DNA from: UBA5066 sp048500275
GTDB lineage: Bacteria > Acidobacteriota > Thermoanaerobaculia > UBA5066
Assembly: GCA_048500275.1 (NCBI GenBank)
Contig: JASNYI010000002.1
Location: 1-64,000 of the forward strand
Reading direction: 5' to 3'
Length of the DNA: 64,000 nucleotides
Positions 34,330 to 43,593 of the stretch are shown here, piece by piece. The first letter of the stretch is position 1; each line of letters starts with the position of its first letter. A model generated the notes under the pieces. The model did not search any database and had not been told where the DNA came from. It was given only the letters and a program-made list of their open reading frames with translations. Both the position numbers and the translations under genes were made by a program.

Positions 34330-37121
34330 GGACCGCCTTCATCCTCACCCTCGCCCTCGCCCTCGTGCTCGCCCCGGCCTCCGTGATGGCCGGGGAGGCG
34401 CCCTGGGGGCGCACGGTCGAGAGCCTCTCGTTCCGGGGGGACGCCCCGATCGAGGAGCGGTCGTTCGCGCGGCTCGCGGACCTCGCGCCGGGAGCCCTGC
34501 TGACCGAGAAGGCGGTCCACTCCTCCCTCCGGAACCTCTTCGCCACCGGCCGTTTCGCCGACCTCGCGGTGGAGGCCGCGCCGACCGAGCGGGGCGTGGC
34601 GGTGACGATCGTCTTCGCGGCGGCGTCGCGCGTGGAGAAGGTGACCGTCTCGGGGAAGGGCATTCCGGCAAAGGGGCGCGTCGTCGACGCGCTCGCCGTC
34701 CGGCGTCACGACGTCTGGAGCTCGGACCGCGGCGTCACGGCGACCCGGGCCGCCCTGCGGGTCCTCGAGGAGCGCGGCCACTTCGAGGCCGTCGTCACGG
34801 CGCGGGTCTCGCCCGGGCCCGACGACACGTCGGTCGAGGTCGTGTTCGACGTGACTCCGGGCCGGCCGGCGGTCCCGGCCCCGGCCGCGTTCGAGGGAGA
34901 CCTCGGTCCGCTCGCGGCGGAGGACCTCCGCCGCGAGGGGAAGCTTCGCCGGCAGAAGGTCTTCCGGGAGGCGATCGCACGGGAGGATGCCGATCGCTAC
35001 GCCGCGCGATACCGGAAGCTCGGCCGCTCGCGGGCCGAAGTCCGCTACGAGGGGGTCTCCTACGACCGCGGGACCGGGAAGGCGACGGCGCGCTACGCCG
35101 TCTTCGCGGGGCCCGACGTCGTCCTCGACGTTCACGGCATCAAGGAGTCGGCGGTCCTCCGCAACCCGGCGTCCCCCTGGGCGAAGGGAGACCCGCCGGA
35201 TTCGGACGCCCTCGACAGGCTCAAGACTGCGCTCCGCGAGGGCCTGCAGCGCCAGGGCCACGCGCGCGCGGAGGTCGAGGTCGAGGTGGACGTCACGGTC
35301 GATCGCGAGGAGGTCCGGCTCCAGGCCGATCCCGGGGACCGCTGGATCGTCGGGCGGGTCGCCGTGGAGGGGGTTTGCGCCGTGCCCGAGAGGGTCCTTC
35401 TGTCGGCCCTCCGGACGAAGCCGCGAGGCATCTTCGAGAAGGGGCGCCTCGTCGACGCGGACGTCGCGGCCGACCGGGCCGCGATCGCGTCGATCTACCG
35501 CGCGCGGGGCCTGCCGGAGGCCCGCGTGACCGCCGTCGACGTCGTACAGGGACGGCAGCCGTTCGAGCTCGACGTGACGTTCCGGGTCGAGGAGGGGTCG
35601 CCGTCCTGGTTCGGCTCCGTCACGGTCGAAGGTCTTCGCTCGATCGACGGCGAAGCGCTCCGGAAGCAGCTACGGGCGCGGCCCGGCGGGCCCTTCCTCC
35701 AGGACGACGTCGAGTCCGACCTCGCTACGCTCCGCTCGGCTCTCGGCGACGGCGGCTTTCCGGATGCGCGTGTCGGCGCACGCCTGACGCGGTCCGACGC
35801 GCCGCCGGGCGCCCCCGTCGTGGTCGTCGTCACCTACGAGGTCGTCGAGGGAGAGCACGCCGTTTTCGGAAAGACGATCCTCCGCGGAGCGCGGAGCACG
35901 CGCCTCTCGGTCCTGGAGAGGGAGCTCGCCTACCGCGAGGGGAGCCCGTTCTCCCTGGCGCGCCTCATCCGCACGCAGCAGAACCTCGACCGCCTCGGCG
36001 TCTTCTCCCGCGTCGACGTGTCGGGCCTCTCCCCCGAATCCGACGGCGAGTCCCGCTCGATCCTCGTCACGGTCGACGAGGCGAAGCCCTGGAGCCTCCT
36101 CTACGGCCTCGGGCTCGAGTACGACGCCCGCGCCGAGCGGGCCCTGAACCCGCGGCTCTCGCTCGGCCTGACCCATTCGAACCTGCTCGGACGGGCGATC
36201 GCCGGCGTCTTCGAGGCCCGCTACTCGCGCCGGGACTCGCGGCTCCTCGTGAGGATCGCGGACCGCTCGATCTTCGACTCCGGAATCGCCGGGACCATCA
36301 CCGGCTACGTCGCCGACGAGATCCGCGAGTCGTACAGCGTGCGGCGGCGAGGGGCGTTCTTCGAGGCGAGCCGCCCTCTCGCCGGGGTCCTGAAGGGGGC
36401 CCTCCGGTACCAGTACGAGCGTGTCGAGCCCTACGAGTCGCCGGGGACCAGCGGCGAGATCGAGCGCCAGGACCAGAGGATCTTCATCAACTCCGTCGGC
36501 GCGAGCGCCGTCGTCGACCGCCGCGACGACCCGATCGTCCCGGGCCGGGGGTATTTCGCGGCCCTCGAGGGGAAGTGGGCCTTCCCCGCCGCCTCGGCGG
36601 ACGCGCACTTCCTGAAGTCGTTCGCGCAGTTCACGGTCTACCGCCCCGCGGGGGGCGGGGTCCTCGCCGCCGGCGTGAGGGCGGGGCTCACGAGGTCCCT
36701 CGTGTCGTGCGTGCCCGAGGTGAATCCCGGTTGCCTCCCGAACCTCGACACGCCGGTCGTCGAGCGGTTCTTCGCCGGGGGCCGGACGACGCACCGGTCG
36801 TTCTCTCTCGACGACCTGGGCGTCGAGGGGCAGACGCTCGTCGACGGGGTCGGGATCGGCGGGAACGCTCTCCTTCTGGCCAACCTGGAGTGGCGGATGC
36901 CGCTCACGGGCGGTCTCGGGATCGTCCTCTTCGCCGACTGGGGCAACGTCTGGGCGGGGCCGTCGTACGTTAAGACCTCCGAGGGGCGCTGGGGGGCGGG
37001 CCTCGGGGTCCACTACCTGACGCCCGTCGGCCCGTTCCGCCTCGAGTACGGCTTCCGCCTCGACCGTTCGCCGGGCGAGGACACGGGAGCCCTCAGTTTC
37101 AGCATCGGGTACCCGTTCTGA
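34326..37121 (+). CDS. tamA: TamA/BamA-like outer-membrane protein with POTRA domains
   Basis: TTG at 34326 overlaps the tamB stop (TTGA). The 931-residue product starts with a signal peptide (FILTLALALVLAPASVMAG). Several POTRA repeats occupy about 35-560, for example VHSSLRNLFATGRFADLAVE, GRVAVEGVCAVPERVLLSAL and FGKTILRGARSTRLSVLERE. The C-terminal ~370 residues form the Omp85/D15 barrel, with GLGLEYDARAERALNPRLSLG, VDRRDDPIVPGRGYFAALEG, FFAGGRTTHRSF (lid-lock motif region) and a terminal GYPF Phe as in outer-membrane barrels. Pairing with tamB supports the TAM role; five or more POTRAs also fit a BamA-like paralogue. Confidence 0.9.
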   Translation: MRTAFILTLALALVLAPASVMAGEAPWGRTVESLSFRGDAPIEERSFARLADLAPGALLTEKAVHSSLRNLFATGRFADLAVEAAPTERGVAVTIVFAAASRVEKVTVSGKGIPAKGRVVDALAVRRHDVWSSDRGVTATRAALRVLEERGHFEAVVTARVSPGPDDTSVEVVFDVTPGRPAVPAPAAFEGDLGPLAAEDLRREGKLRRQKVFREAIAREDADRYAARYRKLGRSRAEVRYEGVSYDRGTGKATARYAVFAGPDVVLDVHGIKESAVLRNPASPWAKGDPPDSDALDRLKTALREGLQRQGHARAEVEVEVDVTVDREEVRLQADPGDRWIVGRVAVEGVCAVPERVLLSALRTKPRGIFEKGRLVDADVAADRAAIASIYRARGLPEARVTAVDVVQGRQPFELDVTFRVEEGSPSWFGSVTVEGLRSIDGEALRKQLRARPGGPFLQDDVESDLATLRSALGDGGFPDARVGARLTRSDAPPGAPVVVVVTYEVVEGEHAVFGKTILRGARSTRLSVLERELAYREGSPFSLARLIRTQQNLDRLGVFSRVDVSGLSPESDGESRSILVTVDEAKPWSLLYGLGLEYDARAERALNPRLSLGLTHSNLLGRAIAGVFEARYSRRDSRLLVRIADRSIFDSGIAGTITGYVADEIRESYSVRRRGAFFEASRPLAGVLKGALRYQYERVEPYESPGTSGEIERQDQRIFINSVGASAVVDRRDDPIVPGRGYFAALEGKWAFPAASADAHFLKSFAQFTVYRPAGGGVLAAGVRAGLTRSLVSCVPEVNPGCLPNLDTPVVERFFAGGRTTHRSFSLDDLGVEGQTLVDGVGIGGNALLLANLEWRMPLTGGLGIVLFADWGNVWAGPSYVKTSEGRWGAGLGVHYLTPVGPFRLEYGFRLDRSPGEDTGALSFSIGYPF

Positions 37122-37168
37122 GCGTCGCCCGCCCCGGCCCTCGGGCCGCGAGCGAGCCGGACGCCCAC

Positions 37169-37196
37169 TTGCGCCCCCGACCGGCCTGCGTATAAT
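37169..37196 (+). promoter_or_regulatory. promoter for tRNA-Asp
   Basis: TTGCGC (37169-37174), a 16-base spacer and a perfect TATAAT (37191-37196) lie 35 bases before the tRNA-Asp gene. It is the best -10 box in the window. Confidence 0.7.
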
Positions 37197-37230
37197 TCGC
37201 CTCCGCCCGCAAGGGCCGGTCTTTCGAAAC

Positions 37231-37307
37231 GGGGTCGTAGTTCAGTTGGTTAGAACGCAGGCCTGTCACGCCTGAGGTCGCGGGTTCGAGCCCCGTCGGC
37301 CCCGCCA
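37231..37307 (+). tRNA. tRNA-Asp (GTC)
   Basis: Acceptor GGGGTCG pairs with CGGCCCC (one G-T pair); the anticodon loop CTGTCAC gives GTC; T-arm CGGGTTCGAGCCCCG; discriminator G and encoded CCA at 37305-37307. A tyrosine integrase gene on the other strand runs into it, so it serves as the attachment gene for the element to the right. Confidence 0.95.
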
Positions 37308-38797
37308 TTTAACATGTTGAATTCGAAAGAGTTAGGGGCCCCGCTTAGGCGGGGTCGCTTGCTTTTCCGGGCGGGGAGTTCGCGGAGGAGTTCGCGGGTG
37401 CCGTCGGCCCCCACCTCGCGCACGCCTGGAATCTGCTCACGCCGTTCGCGGACGGCTTCGAGCGCCTGAGCGACCACGGAGCACGTGACCTCCGCGTCCG
37501 GGCGGGCGTACTGCTCCGTCATTCGCGTGGACGAGTGCCCCATCATCTTGGCGACCATCTGGACCGGCACGCCCTGGGAGGAGAGGTTGCTCCCGAACGT
37601 GTGCCTGAGGTCGTGAATCCGAAGTCGCCGGGAGATCCCCGCGATCCCCTTGGCGATCTGGTGGTACCGGGAGACCGCCTTCGGCAGGTAGGGCTGCCCT
37701 TCGTCTGTGAGGAAGACGTGCTGGCCGACGACGGAACGGGACAAGCACTCTTTGAGGGCCGTCCGGCAGGCGCCCGAGATCGGGATGACCACAGGCTGCT
37801 CGCACTTTGAAGTCGTCAACGTGATCAGGTTCCTCTCCAGATTGATGGAGTCCCACCTCAGGCCGAGCAGGTCCCCCCGGCGAAGACCGGTCTCGATGCC
37901 CACGACGAAGAATGGCTTCGAGGCCCGGAATCGGTCGTAGTGGAAGCCGACGGCGGCTCCGTCCGGCTTCCGGCCTCCGCCGAAACTACGGGGAGCGCCG
38001 AAGTGCGGGCTCGTCACGATCGTCCCCCTGGAACGCTCCTTCGTGACGTAGTTTCGGAACCCATCCTCGTCCTCGAAGGCGGCGAGGTACTCTCGCTGCT
38101 CTTCGGGCTTCATCTCCAGTCGGAGCTTCGGTTCCTTCAGGTGGGGAAGTTTCTGCTTCACCGGAAACGAAGGGATCTCTTCGCGGCGCACCGCCTCGCG
38201 CAAGAGGCGCCCAATGACCCTGATGTAGCCGTTAATTGTCCGGGCCGCCTTGCCAGCTGCCTTCTGGTCACGGACGAAGTCGTCGAGAATGGAATAGTTG
38301 AACCGGTCGAGCGGCAAGCTGCCGATCGCGGGAAGGATGATCGCGTCGAGGCGGTACCTGTCGGCGCACTTCCCGCTCGGCTTCAGGCCCTTCGTGATCG
38401 TGTCCCAGTAGGAGTCCACGAACTGCTTGAAGGTCAGAACGTCGCCACGGGCTCTCCGTTCGACGATTCCGGTTCGGAACTTCGACCATCCCTTGAGGGC
38501 CTGGTCGTATGACTCATACCGTCTCGATTCCCTGTGGCGGACCTTCGACCCCGTTCCTGGGACGATGAACTCGAAGTACGCGGTCTTCGTCTTCGGGTCC
38601 CACCGAAACCCCGGATACCTCCCACTCCTTACTCTCGGTCGCTTCCTACGACCGCCCCTGGGGGGCTGGTGATCAGCTAGCCCATCGCCACCGGCTTCCG
38701 GAAGTTGAAGACGGGGGTTCGCCCGGTCCTCTCCCGGATGAACGCCTCCAGCTCGACCTCCGGGTACAGCGTCATGGTCGCGGAGGCGTAGATCCAT
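37250..38797 (-). CDS. int: tyrosine site-specific integrase reading into tRNA-Asp
   Basis: Recombinase for integration and excision at tRNA-Asp. The first clearly conserved part is YPGFRWDPKTKTAYFEF near 38610, an Arm-binding strand, followed by a SAM-like core-binding domain and a catalytic domain. Catalytic residues: Arg in ETGLRRGDLLGLRW, Lys in TTSKCEQPV, HDLRHTF (HxxR), MGHSS and the nucleophile Tyr in MTEQYARPDA. No ATG, GTG or TTG lies in frame between the excisionase stop (38677) and the conserved region. ATG 38797 after AGAGGAAAGG is the nearest start and would overlap the excisionase by 120 bases. The last ~17 residues (GARTRDLRRDRPAF) are encoded by tRNA sequence. Confidence 0.85.
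   Translation of the reverse strand: MDLRLRDHDAVPGGRAGGVHPGEDRANPRLQLPEAGGDGLADHQPPRGGRRKRPRVRSGRYPGFRWDPKTKTAYFEFIVPGTGSKVRHRESRRYESYDQALKGWSKFRTGIVERRARGDVLTFKQFVDSYWDTITKGLKPSGKCADRYRLDAIILPAIGSLPLDRFNYSILDDFVRDQKAAGKAARTINGYIRVIGRLLREAVRREEIPSFPVKQKLPHLKEPKLRLEMKPEEQREYLAAFEDEDGFRNYVTKERSRGTIVTSPHFGAPRSFGGGRKPDGAAVGFHYDRFRASKPFFVVGIETGLRRGDLLGLRWDSINLERNLITLTTSKCEQPVVIPISGACRTALKECLSRSVVGQHVFLTDEGQPYLPKAVSRYHQIAKGIAGISRRLRIHDLRHTFGSNLSSQGVPVQMVAKMMGHSSTRMTEQYARPDAEVTCSVVAQALEAVRERREQIPGVREVGADGTRELLRELPARKSKRPRLSGAPNSFEFNMLNGGADGARTRDLRRDRPAF
37280..37308. other. putative attL core (3' end of tRNA-Asp)
   Basis: The 3' half of the tRNA (T-arm to CCA) abuts the integrase gene, the usual attB/attL location for tyrosine integrases. 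I found no second copy of this segment before 64000, so the right end of the element lies beyond the window. Confidence 0.5.
37339..37366 (+). terminator. probable terminator after tRNA-Asp
   Basis: CCCCGC and GCGGGG form a 6-bp stem around TTAG, followed by TCGCTTGCTTTT. It is positioned to end tRNA-Asp transcription on the plus strand, inside the integrase 3' coding region on the minus strand. Confidence 0.5.
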
Positions 38798-38913
38798 CCT
38801 GATGGACCTTTCCTCTCGTGGCGCCACTTTGCAAGGGTCTTCGTCGTGACTCCGAGCCTCCGAGCGGCTTCCGAGGACTTCACGTATCGATTTCGGACTC
38901 TGACGGTATCCAT
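38677..38913 (-). CDS. excisionase-like helix-turn-helix protein
   Basis: ATG at 38913 follows GGGAGGA by six bases; an upstream ATG (38958) has no such site. The 78-residue product holds one winged-helix motif, SSEAARRLGVTTKTLAKWRH, then WIYASATMTLYPEVELEAFIRER, the layout of MerR/excisionase-type DNA-binding proteins. It directly precedes the integrase on the same strand, and probably sets the direction of recombination. It is clearly related to the gene at 39148-39420. Confidence 0.75.
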   Translation of the reverse strand: MDTVRVRNRYVKSSEAARRLGVTTKTLAKWRHERKGPSGWIYASATMTLYPEVELEAFIRERTGRTPVFNFRKPVAMG

Positions 38914-39147
38914 CCGTTCCTCCCTTGAACGCCCGCTCTGCCCTGTCCCGCCGAGCATCTTGACTTGTCAAGAAAGTCTGCTCTGCGCTGTCGATTCCGG
39001 CTGCTGACGGTACGTCTGCTGCGAGAACGTCCGTCTCTTCAGGCTGGGTCCAGTCGGCGCCTTCCATCCGCATCGATAGTCTTAGGGCGTCGAATCGAAC
39101 CTCGAAATCGCCTGAACCTTCAGGCGAGACGGGCTGCTTTGCCGGAA

Positions 39148-39420
39148 CTACTCCTGTCGGGCCGTACAGTTCTCCTCGTCGGCGCGCAGTCGGCGGGGGA
39201 GGCCTCCGGTGAAGTTCGACGGGGCCCGGCAACCTGCTCGTTCCCGGAGGTACTCCTCTACGCCCTCCTCGGGGTAGAGGCAGCGAGTAGCCGAGGCGTA
39301 GAACCAGCCCTTCGGGCCGCGCCCGGAGGCTCTCCACCGGGAGAGCGTCTCTCGCTTAACCCGCAGGCGGGTGGCTACCTCTGAAGAGTTAAGGAACGTC
39401 ACTCCAGATCCACTCGACAC
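39148..39420 (-). CDS. second excisionase-like helix-turn-helix protein
   Basis: GTG at 39420 follows GGAGACAC and removes a less credible 29-residue upstream extension. The 90-residue product carries SSEVATRLRVKRETLSRWRA and GPKGWFYASATRCLYPEEGVEEYLRER, matching the neighbouring excisionase-like protein in order and spacing, so the two are paralogues. It is the first leftward gene, divergent from the primase gene, and may act as excisionase or as repressor of the divergent promoter. Confidence 0.65.
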   Translation of the reverse strand: MSSGSGVTFLNSSEVATRLRVKRETLSRWRASGRGPKGWFYASATRCLYPEEGVEEYLRERAGCRAPSNFTGGLPRRLRADEENCTARQE

Positions 39421-39494
39421 GGTGTCTCCTTTCGGACGAATCGCCCTGCCACGACCGGCTGCGTTGAGCCGACACCAAGCGGACCGTGGGGATT

Positions 39495-39519
39495 CGCCGG
39501 GGCGCAATTTCGCCCGGCG
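39495..39519. promoter_or_regulatory. inverted repeat in the divergent control region
   Basis: CGCCGGG and CCCGGCG form a 7-bp inverted repeat about 75 bases upstream of the excisionase-like start. The gap 39421-39668 also has two close GTTCAG repeats (near 39617 and 39630) before the primase gene. It must hold divergent promoters and could hold a replication origin for the excised element; neither is proven. Confidence 0.3.
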
Positions 39520-39668
39520 AGGCTTTCACAGGCCAAAGAGCGGCGGGCGAAAGGGCAGTCATCGCCGGATAGTGATGTGCCCACTCGTCGGGGGCCGAGT
39601 TTGGCTGAAGGTTCAGGGAAGTTCAGCGATGTCCAGAGCCGTCGGAACTATCGCGGCAGGAGGTTGAC

Positions 39669-41480
39669 ATGGCTCACCCTGACCTCGACCCGAATGGAAT
39701 CGACGGCCCCGTAGGTTGCACGGACGAACGGGGAATGCAGCACGCGCTGAATGGAATTCTGGAGCGTCTGAAAGGAGTGGTTGCAACGAGTCCGACGCAG
39801 TTCAACGCCCGTTGTCCGGCACACCACGACCAGCATCCGTCGCTCAGCGTCGGGGTAGGTGACGGGGGGCGGGTTCTACTTCGCTGTCACGCAGGATGCG
39901 AAACCGCGGACGTGGTCGAGGCCCTCGGCCTCGAAATCAAGGACCTGTTCCCCGGAACTCCGGGGACAAGCACGGAATACGTATACGAAGACGAGGCCGC
40001 CCAGCCCCTCTTCGAGATCGTGAGATACCCCGGCAAGCAGTTCGCGGCCCGGAGGAGGGGCGAGAACGGCGCCTGGGTCAATAGGCTGGGGGATACCCGT
40101 CGAGTCCCGTACCACCTCCCCGAGGTCCTCACAGCGGCTAAGAGCGGGCGTCGCGTTTACGTCGTCGAGGGCGAGAAAGACGTGGACGCCCTGCGTGCAT
40201 TAGGGCTCGCGGCGACGACAAACCCCTTCGGGGCTGGGAAATGGAAGCCGGAATACTCGTCCTATCTGGCCGGGGCGGAAGTGATCGTCATCCCTGATGC
40301 GGACGACGTCGGGAGAAAACACGCCGACACGGTCTGCCAGTCGCTGGTCCGCCACGCTGCATCAGTCCACGTCCTAGAACTCCCGGACGCACACGAGGGT
40401 GAAGATGTCAGCGACTTCGTGGCGAGAGGCTGGACGAGTGCGGACTTCGAGAGCCACGCGGACGCCCTTCCCGCCTATCGACCTGATCACGAGCCGGAGC
40501 CTGGGGTTTCGTCATCGACGGGGGCCGAATCGAATCCGCTTGAAGATACGGGTACCCGGTCGGCGTCCTTGATGAAGGTGGTTCCCATTGGTGCGCTGAT
40601 GTCTCGGCCTCAGCTTCAGCCCGACTGGATCGTAGAGGGGCTGCTTCTCGCGATCGGCACGAGCCTCGTGGCCGCCAAGCCGAAGGTCGGGAAAAGCTCG
40701 TTCGCCAGAAACCTCGCGGCGGCAGTGTCACAGGGGAAGGAGTTCCTCGATCGACCGGTCAGGAAAGGGACCGTCCTCTACCTGTCGTTGGAAGATGGCG
40801 AGGGGATCGTCTCGTCGTCGTTCAAGTCACTGGGCTGGAGCCCGGACATCTCGTTCTCCTTCGAGACCCCGCCGCGAGATGCCATGCGCGAACTCTTCCG
40901 CCTCGTCTCCGAGACCAGGCCCGGGCTGGTGATCATCGACACCCTTGCGAGATTCCAACACCTGCGGGACTTCAAGGACTACGGCGAGGTGAGCTGGGTG
41001 ATGCAGATGTTCCAGCGGCTGGCTCGGGAGTGTCGCTGCCACGTCATGCTTCTTCACCATGCCCCGAAGATGGGGGCCGGGGGAATCGACGCGGCAATCG
41101 GCTCCGTGGCGTTCTCGGGCGGTGTAGACACGGTAATTGAGCTGACTCAGCATGGGGGCCAGCGAAGGGTAGGCACACGGCAGAGGTTCGGCGACGATCT
41201 CGAACCGACCAACCTCGCATTCGACAAGGCAACGAAGCAGATCAGTCTCGGTCTTCCCGTCGAGGTCGCTGAGGAAGCGAGGCTGCGGAAGGAAATCGTC
41301 GAAACCCTGCCTTCTTCAGGGTCGGGAAAGACGGAGGCGAGTCTGAACGGCGAAGTCGCGGGAGATACCGGAGCGAAGTCGAAGGTCCTCCGGACCCTCG
41401 TAAGGGACGGGCTGGTGAGGCATGAAGGCAAGGGTAGGAGGGGTGACCCGTACCGCTACTTCCGAACGTCTCAGTCCTAG
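39669..41480 (+). CDS. primase-helicase: CHC2 zinc finger, TOPRIM and RepA-like ATPase
   Basis: A 603-residue replication protein of a mobile element. The zinc finger is CPAHHDQHPSLSV with RCHAGCETADVVEAL (about 45-85). TOPRIM residues are in VVEGEKDVDALRALG and VIPDADDVGRKHAD (about 160-220). The AAA_25/RepA-like helicase has Walker A AAKPKVGKSSFARNLA near 340, VLYLSLEDGEG and GLVIIDTLARFQ, then HVMLLHHAPKMG. A short winged-helix end (SKVLRTLVRDGLVRHEGKG) finishes it. GGCAGGAGG precedes the ATG. It would prime and unwind the element's DNA. Confidence 0.9.
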   Translation: MAHPDLDPNGIDGPVGCTDERGMQHALNGILERLKGVVATSPTQFNARCPAHHDQHPSLSVGVGDGGRVLLRCHAGCETADVVEALGLEIKDLFPGTPGTSTEYVYEDEAAQPLFEIVRYPGKQFAARRRGENGAWVNRLGDTRRVPYHLPEVLTAAKSGRRVYVVEGEKDVDALRALGLAATTNPFGAGKWKPEYSSYLAGAEVIVIPDADDVGRKHADTVCQSLVRHAASVHVLELPDAHEGEDVSDFVARGWTSADFESHADALPAYRPDHEPEPGVSSSTGAESNPLEDTGTRSASLMKVVPIGALMSRPQLQPDWIVEGLLLAIGTSLVAAKPKVGKSSFARNLAAAVSQGKEFLDRPVRKGTVLYLSLEDGEGIVSSSFKSLGWSPDISFSFETPPRDAMRELFRLVSETRPGLVIIDTLARFQHLRDFKDYGEVSWVMQMFQRLARECRCHVMLLHHAPKMGAGGIDAAIGSVAFSGGVDTVIELTQHGGQRRVGTRQRFGDDLEPTNLAFDKATKQISLGLPVEVAEEARLRKEIVETLPSSGSGKTEASLNGEVAGDTGAKSKVLRTLVRDGLVRHEGKGRRGDPYRYFRTSQS

Positions 41481-42154
41481 GCCGTCCTCGTGGTAGGCCC
41501 TTCGGTCCTCTGTGCCCTACACCGAAAGGGAGAAAGGAGAATAGAGACCGTGGAAATGAAGCACTTCAGGTTCCTCTCTCTCTTCTGATCGGATCTAACA
41601 GAGGAGAAAGAGCAGGAAAGGAGAATCGGTCTGGGTCCGTCGGTCGAGCCCGAGTTCTCCGGCGGAGTTGCTTGAGGGGCTTCTCGTTTGGTAGGCAAGG
41701 CTTCCTGGCCTAAAGACTCGATAGTCCTGAGCTGCGCGTGAAGGATCACGGCGGGGTCACCTTCGCCTCGGTATTCGCCGTCGACCGAGTCCGACCCACG
41801 CCTCTCCCCGTCAGATTCTGGCGATCAGCGAGCCGGTCCTCCGCCGAGGCTGCCGGCTCGTTCGTCGCTGGCGGCCTACTGGACGAAATCGGTGGGGGCA
41901 GTAGCGACGATCGTCTCCGAAGTCTCCGCATGTACGGATTCTGGCGGCAGGACCGGACGAGGTTGTAGCGCAGTCAATTTCTCCGTCGCGTTCATCTTCC
42001 CCTCCCGATTCGCGCACGACTTTGAAGGTCGTTCGACGCGAATCGCCGTCCGCACTATCGAGGGGAGGCACCCCACGATGATCTTCCCTGGACGTCCTTC
42101 GAAAGCGCACTGCCGTTCTGAATCCCCGAGGATCTCACCCGTTGAGGACGCGGC
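41481..42154. other. 674-bp gap without a convincing gene
   Basis: Short frames here are composition artefacts. AAAGGAGAAT occurs twice (near 41533 and 41620) in a purine-rich stretch, and the sequence is less GC-rich than the neighbours. It could hold an origin or regulatory RNA, but I see no clear hairpin or promoter pair. Confidence 0.4.
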
Positions 42155-43426
42155 ATGAAGATCCGCGACCGCATCGTCGATCTCCGTCGTGTCCCCGCCC
42201 GGGACCTCCGTCCCGATCCCCGGAACTGGCGGACCCACCCGAAAGCCCAGAAGGAAGCCCTTCAGGGCCTCCTCTCCGAGATCGGCTATGCCGACGCCCT
42301 TCTCGCCCGCGAGACCCCCGAAGGTCTGGTCCTCATCGACGGCCACCTGCGGGCCGAGACGACCCCCGATTCCGAAGTTCCGGTCCTCGTCCTCGACGTC
42401 GACGAAAGGGAGGCAGGGAAGCTGCTCGCCTCCCTCGACCCCCTTGCCGCCATGGCCGGAGCCGACAACGACCGTCTCGCCGAGATCCTCCGGTCCGTCG
42501 AGACCTCCTCCGAGGCCGTACAGAACATGTTCGACAGGCTGGCGAAGGAGAACGGCATCCTGAGCGTCGGGCAGGTCTCTGACGTCGATGCCGAGCCCCA
42601 GATCGGGCGAGCCGACGAGCTTCGGAAGCAGTGGGGTACTGAGCTGGGCCAGCTCTGGCTTCTCGGGGACCACCGACTCCTCTGCGGCGACTCCACGAGC
42701 CGCCCGGACGTCCAGCGCCTCATGAACGGCGAACGGGCCGTCCTTTTCGCGACCGACCCGCCCTACCTCGTGGACTACGACGGAACGAATCACCCTGGGA
42801 CGAAGGTCTCGAAAGACCGGCAGAGCCTCAACAAGGACTGGAGCGGCACATACCGGGACTTCGATAGGGCGGAAGAGGGCGACGGGCTCTACGACGGATT
42901 CATCGGCGTCGCCGTCGATGTCGCCATCCGGGAGGACGCCGCCTGGTACACCTGGCACGCCTCAAAGCGTCAGGCCATGGTCGAGGCCGCCTGGGAGCGC
43001 CACGGTGCCTTCGTCCACCAGCAGATCATCTGGGCCAAGGACCGCGGCATCCTGACGCGAAGCTGGTTCCTCTGGAGGCACGAGCCCTGCTTCTTCGGCT
43101 GGCTTCGCGGGAAGAAGCCCCCTAAGAACATCGCCGCGAATCCCCTGTCGAGCGTCTGGGAGCTGCCGTCCATCGCCAGGACCGAAGACGTCGACCACCC
43201 GACGCCGAAGCCGGTCGACTGCTTCACGATTCCCATGCTCCAGCACACCGTCGAAGGGGACGCCTGCTACGAGCCGTTCTCCGGCTCCGGGACCCAGATC
43301 ATCGCCGCCGAACGCACGGGACGGCGGTGCTTCGCCATGGAGATCGCTCCCGAGTTTGTGGCGGTCGCTCTCCAGCGGTACGTCGACGCCACCGGTAAGA
43401 CCCCTCGCCTCGCGGAGGCTGTGTGA
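42155..43426 (+). CDS. ParB-like domain fused to DNA methyltransferase
   Basis: A 423-residue protein. The N-terminal ParB/sulfiredoxin-like nuclease fold shows VPARDLRPDPRNWRTHPKAQ and VLIDGHLRAE (about 13-70). The methyltransferase half has FATDPPYLVDYDG (motif IV, DPPY) near 205 and YEPFSGSGTQIIAAERTGRR (motif I, FxGxG) near 370, the beta-class order. HPTPKPVDCF lies before motif I. Such proteins are common in phages and satellites, where they modify DNA against host restriction. It heads the packaging gene cluster. Confidence 0.9.
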   Translation: MKIRDRIVDLRRVPARDLRPDPRNWRTHPKAQKEALQGLLSEIGYADALLARETPEGLVLIDGHLRAETTPDSEVPVLVLDVDEREAGKLLASLDPLAAMAGADNDRLAEILRSVETSSEAVQNMFDRLAKENGILSVGQVSDVDAEPQIGRADELRKQWGTELGQLWLLGDHRLLCGDSTSRPDVQRLMNGERAVLFATDPPYLVDYDGTNHPGTKVSKDRQSLNKDWSGTYRDFDRAEEGDGLYDGFIGVAVDVAIREDAAWYTWHASKRQAMVEAAWERHGAFVHQQIIWAKDRGILTRSWFLWRHEPCFFGWLRGKKPPKNIAANPLSSVWELPSIARTEDVDHPTPKPVDCFTIPMLQHTVEGDACYEPFSGSGTQIIAAERTGRRCFAMEIAPEFVAVALQRYVDATGKTPRLAEAV

Positions 43427-43581
43427 TGGCGCGACTGGAAGGACTTCGTGTGTTCCTGTGGACCTACGGGACGACGACGCCGGACCTGTCTCTTCCCTCT
43501 CTTCTCGTGCGGCTCGCGATTGGGTGGGGCCTTAGGGCGTTCCGATCGGCTCCTTCGAGGCGGCCGGAAGCCATTGTGTAG
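43426..43581 (+). CDS. 51-residue small ORF
   Basis: ATG at 43426 shares its A with the stop of the methyltransferase gene (TGATG), so translation would be coupled. The product begins MARLEGLRVFLWTYG and is otherwise hydrophobic and basic. No family recognised. It fills the gap before the small terminase gene. Confidence 0.35.
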   Translation: MARLEGLRVFLWTYGTTTPDLSLPSLLVRLAIGWGLRAFRSAPSRRPEAIV

Positions 43582-43593
43582 GGAGGACTGCCC

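Noticed and set aside
38798..39337. Upstream extension of the integrase frame
   Set aside because: Runs across both excisionase-like genes in the wrong frame and does not read as protein.
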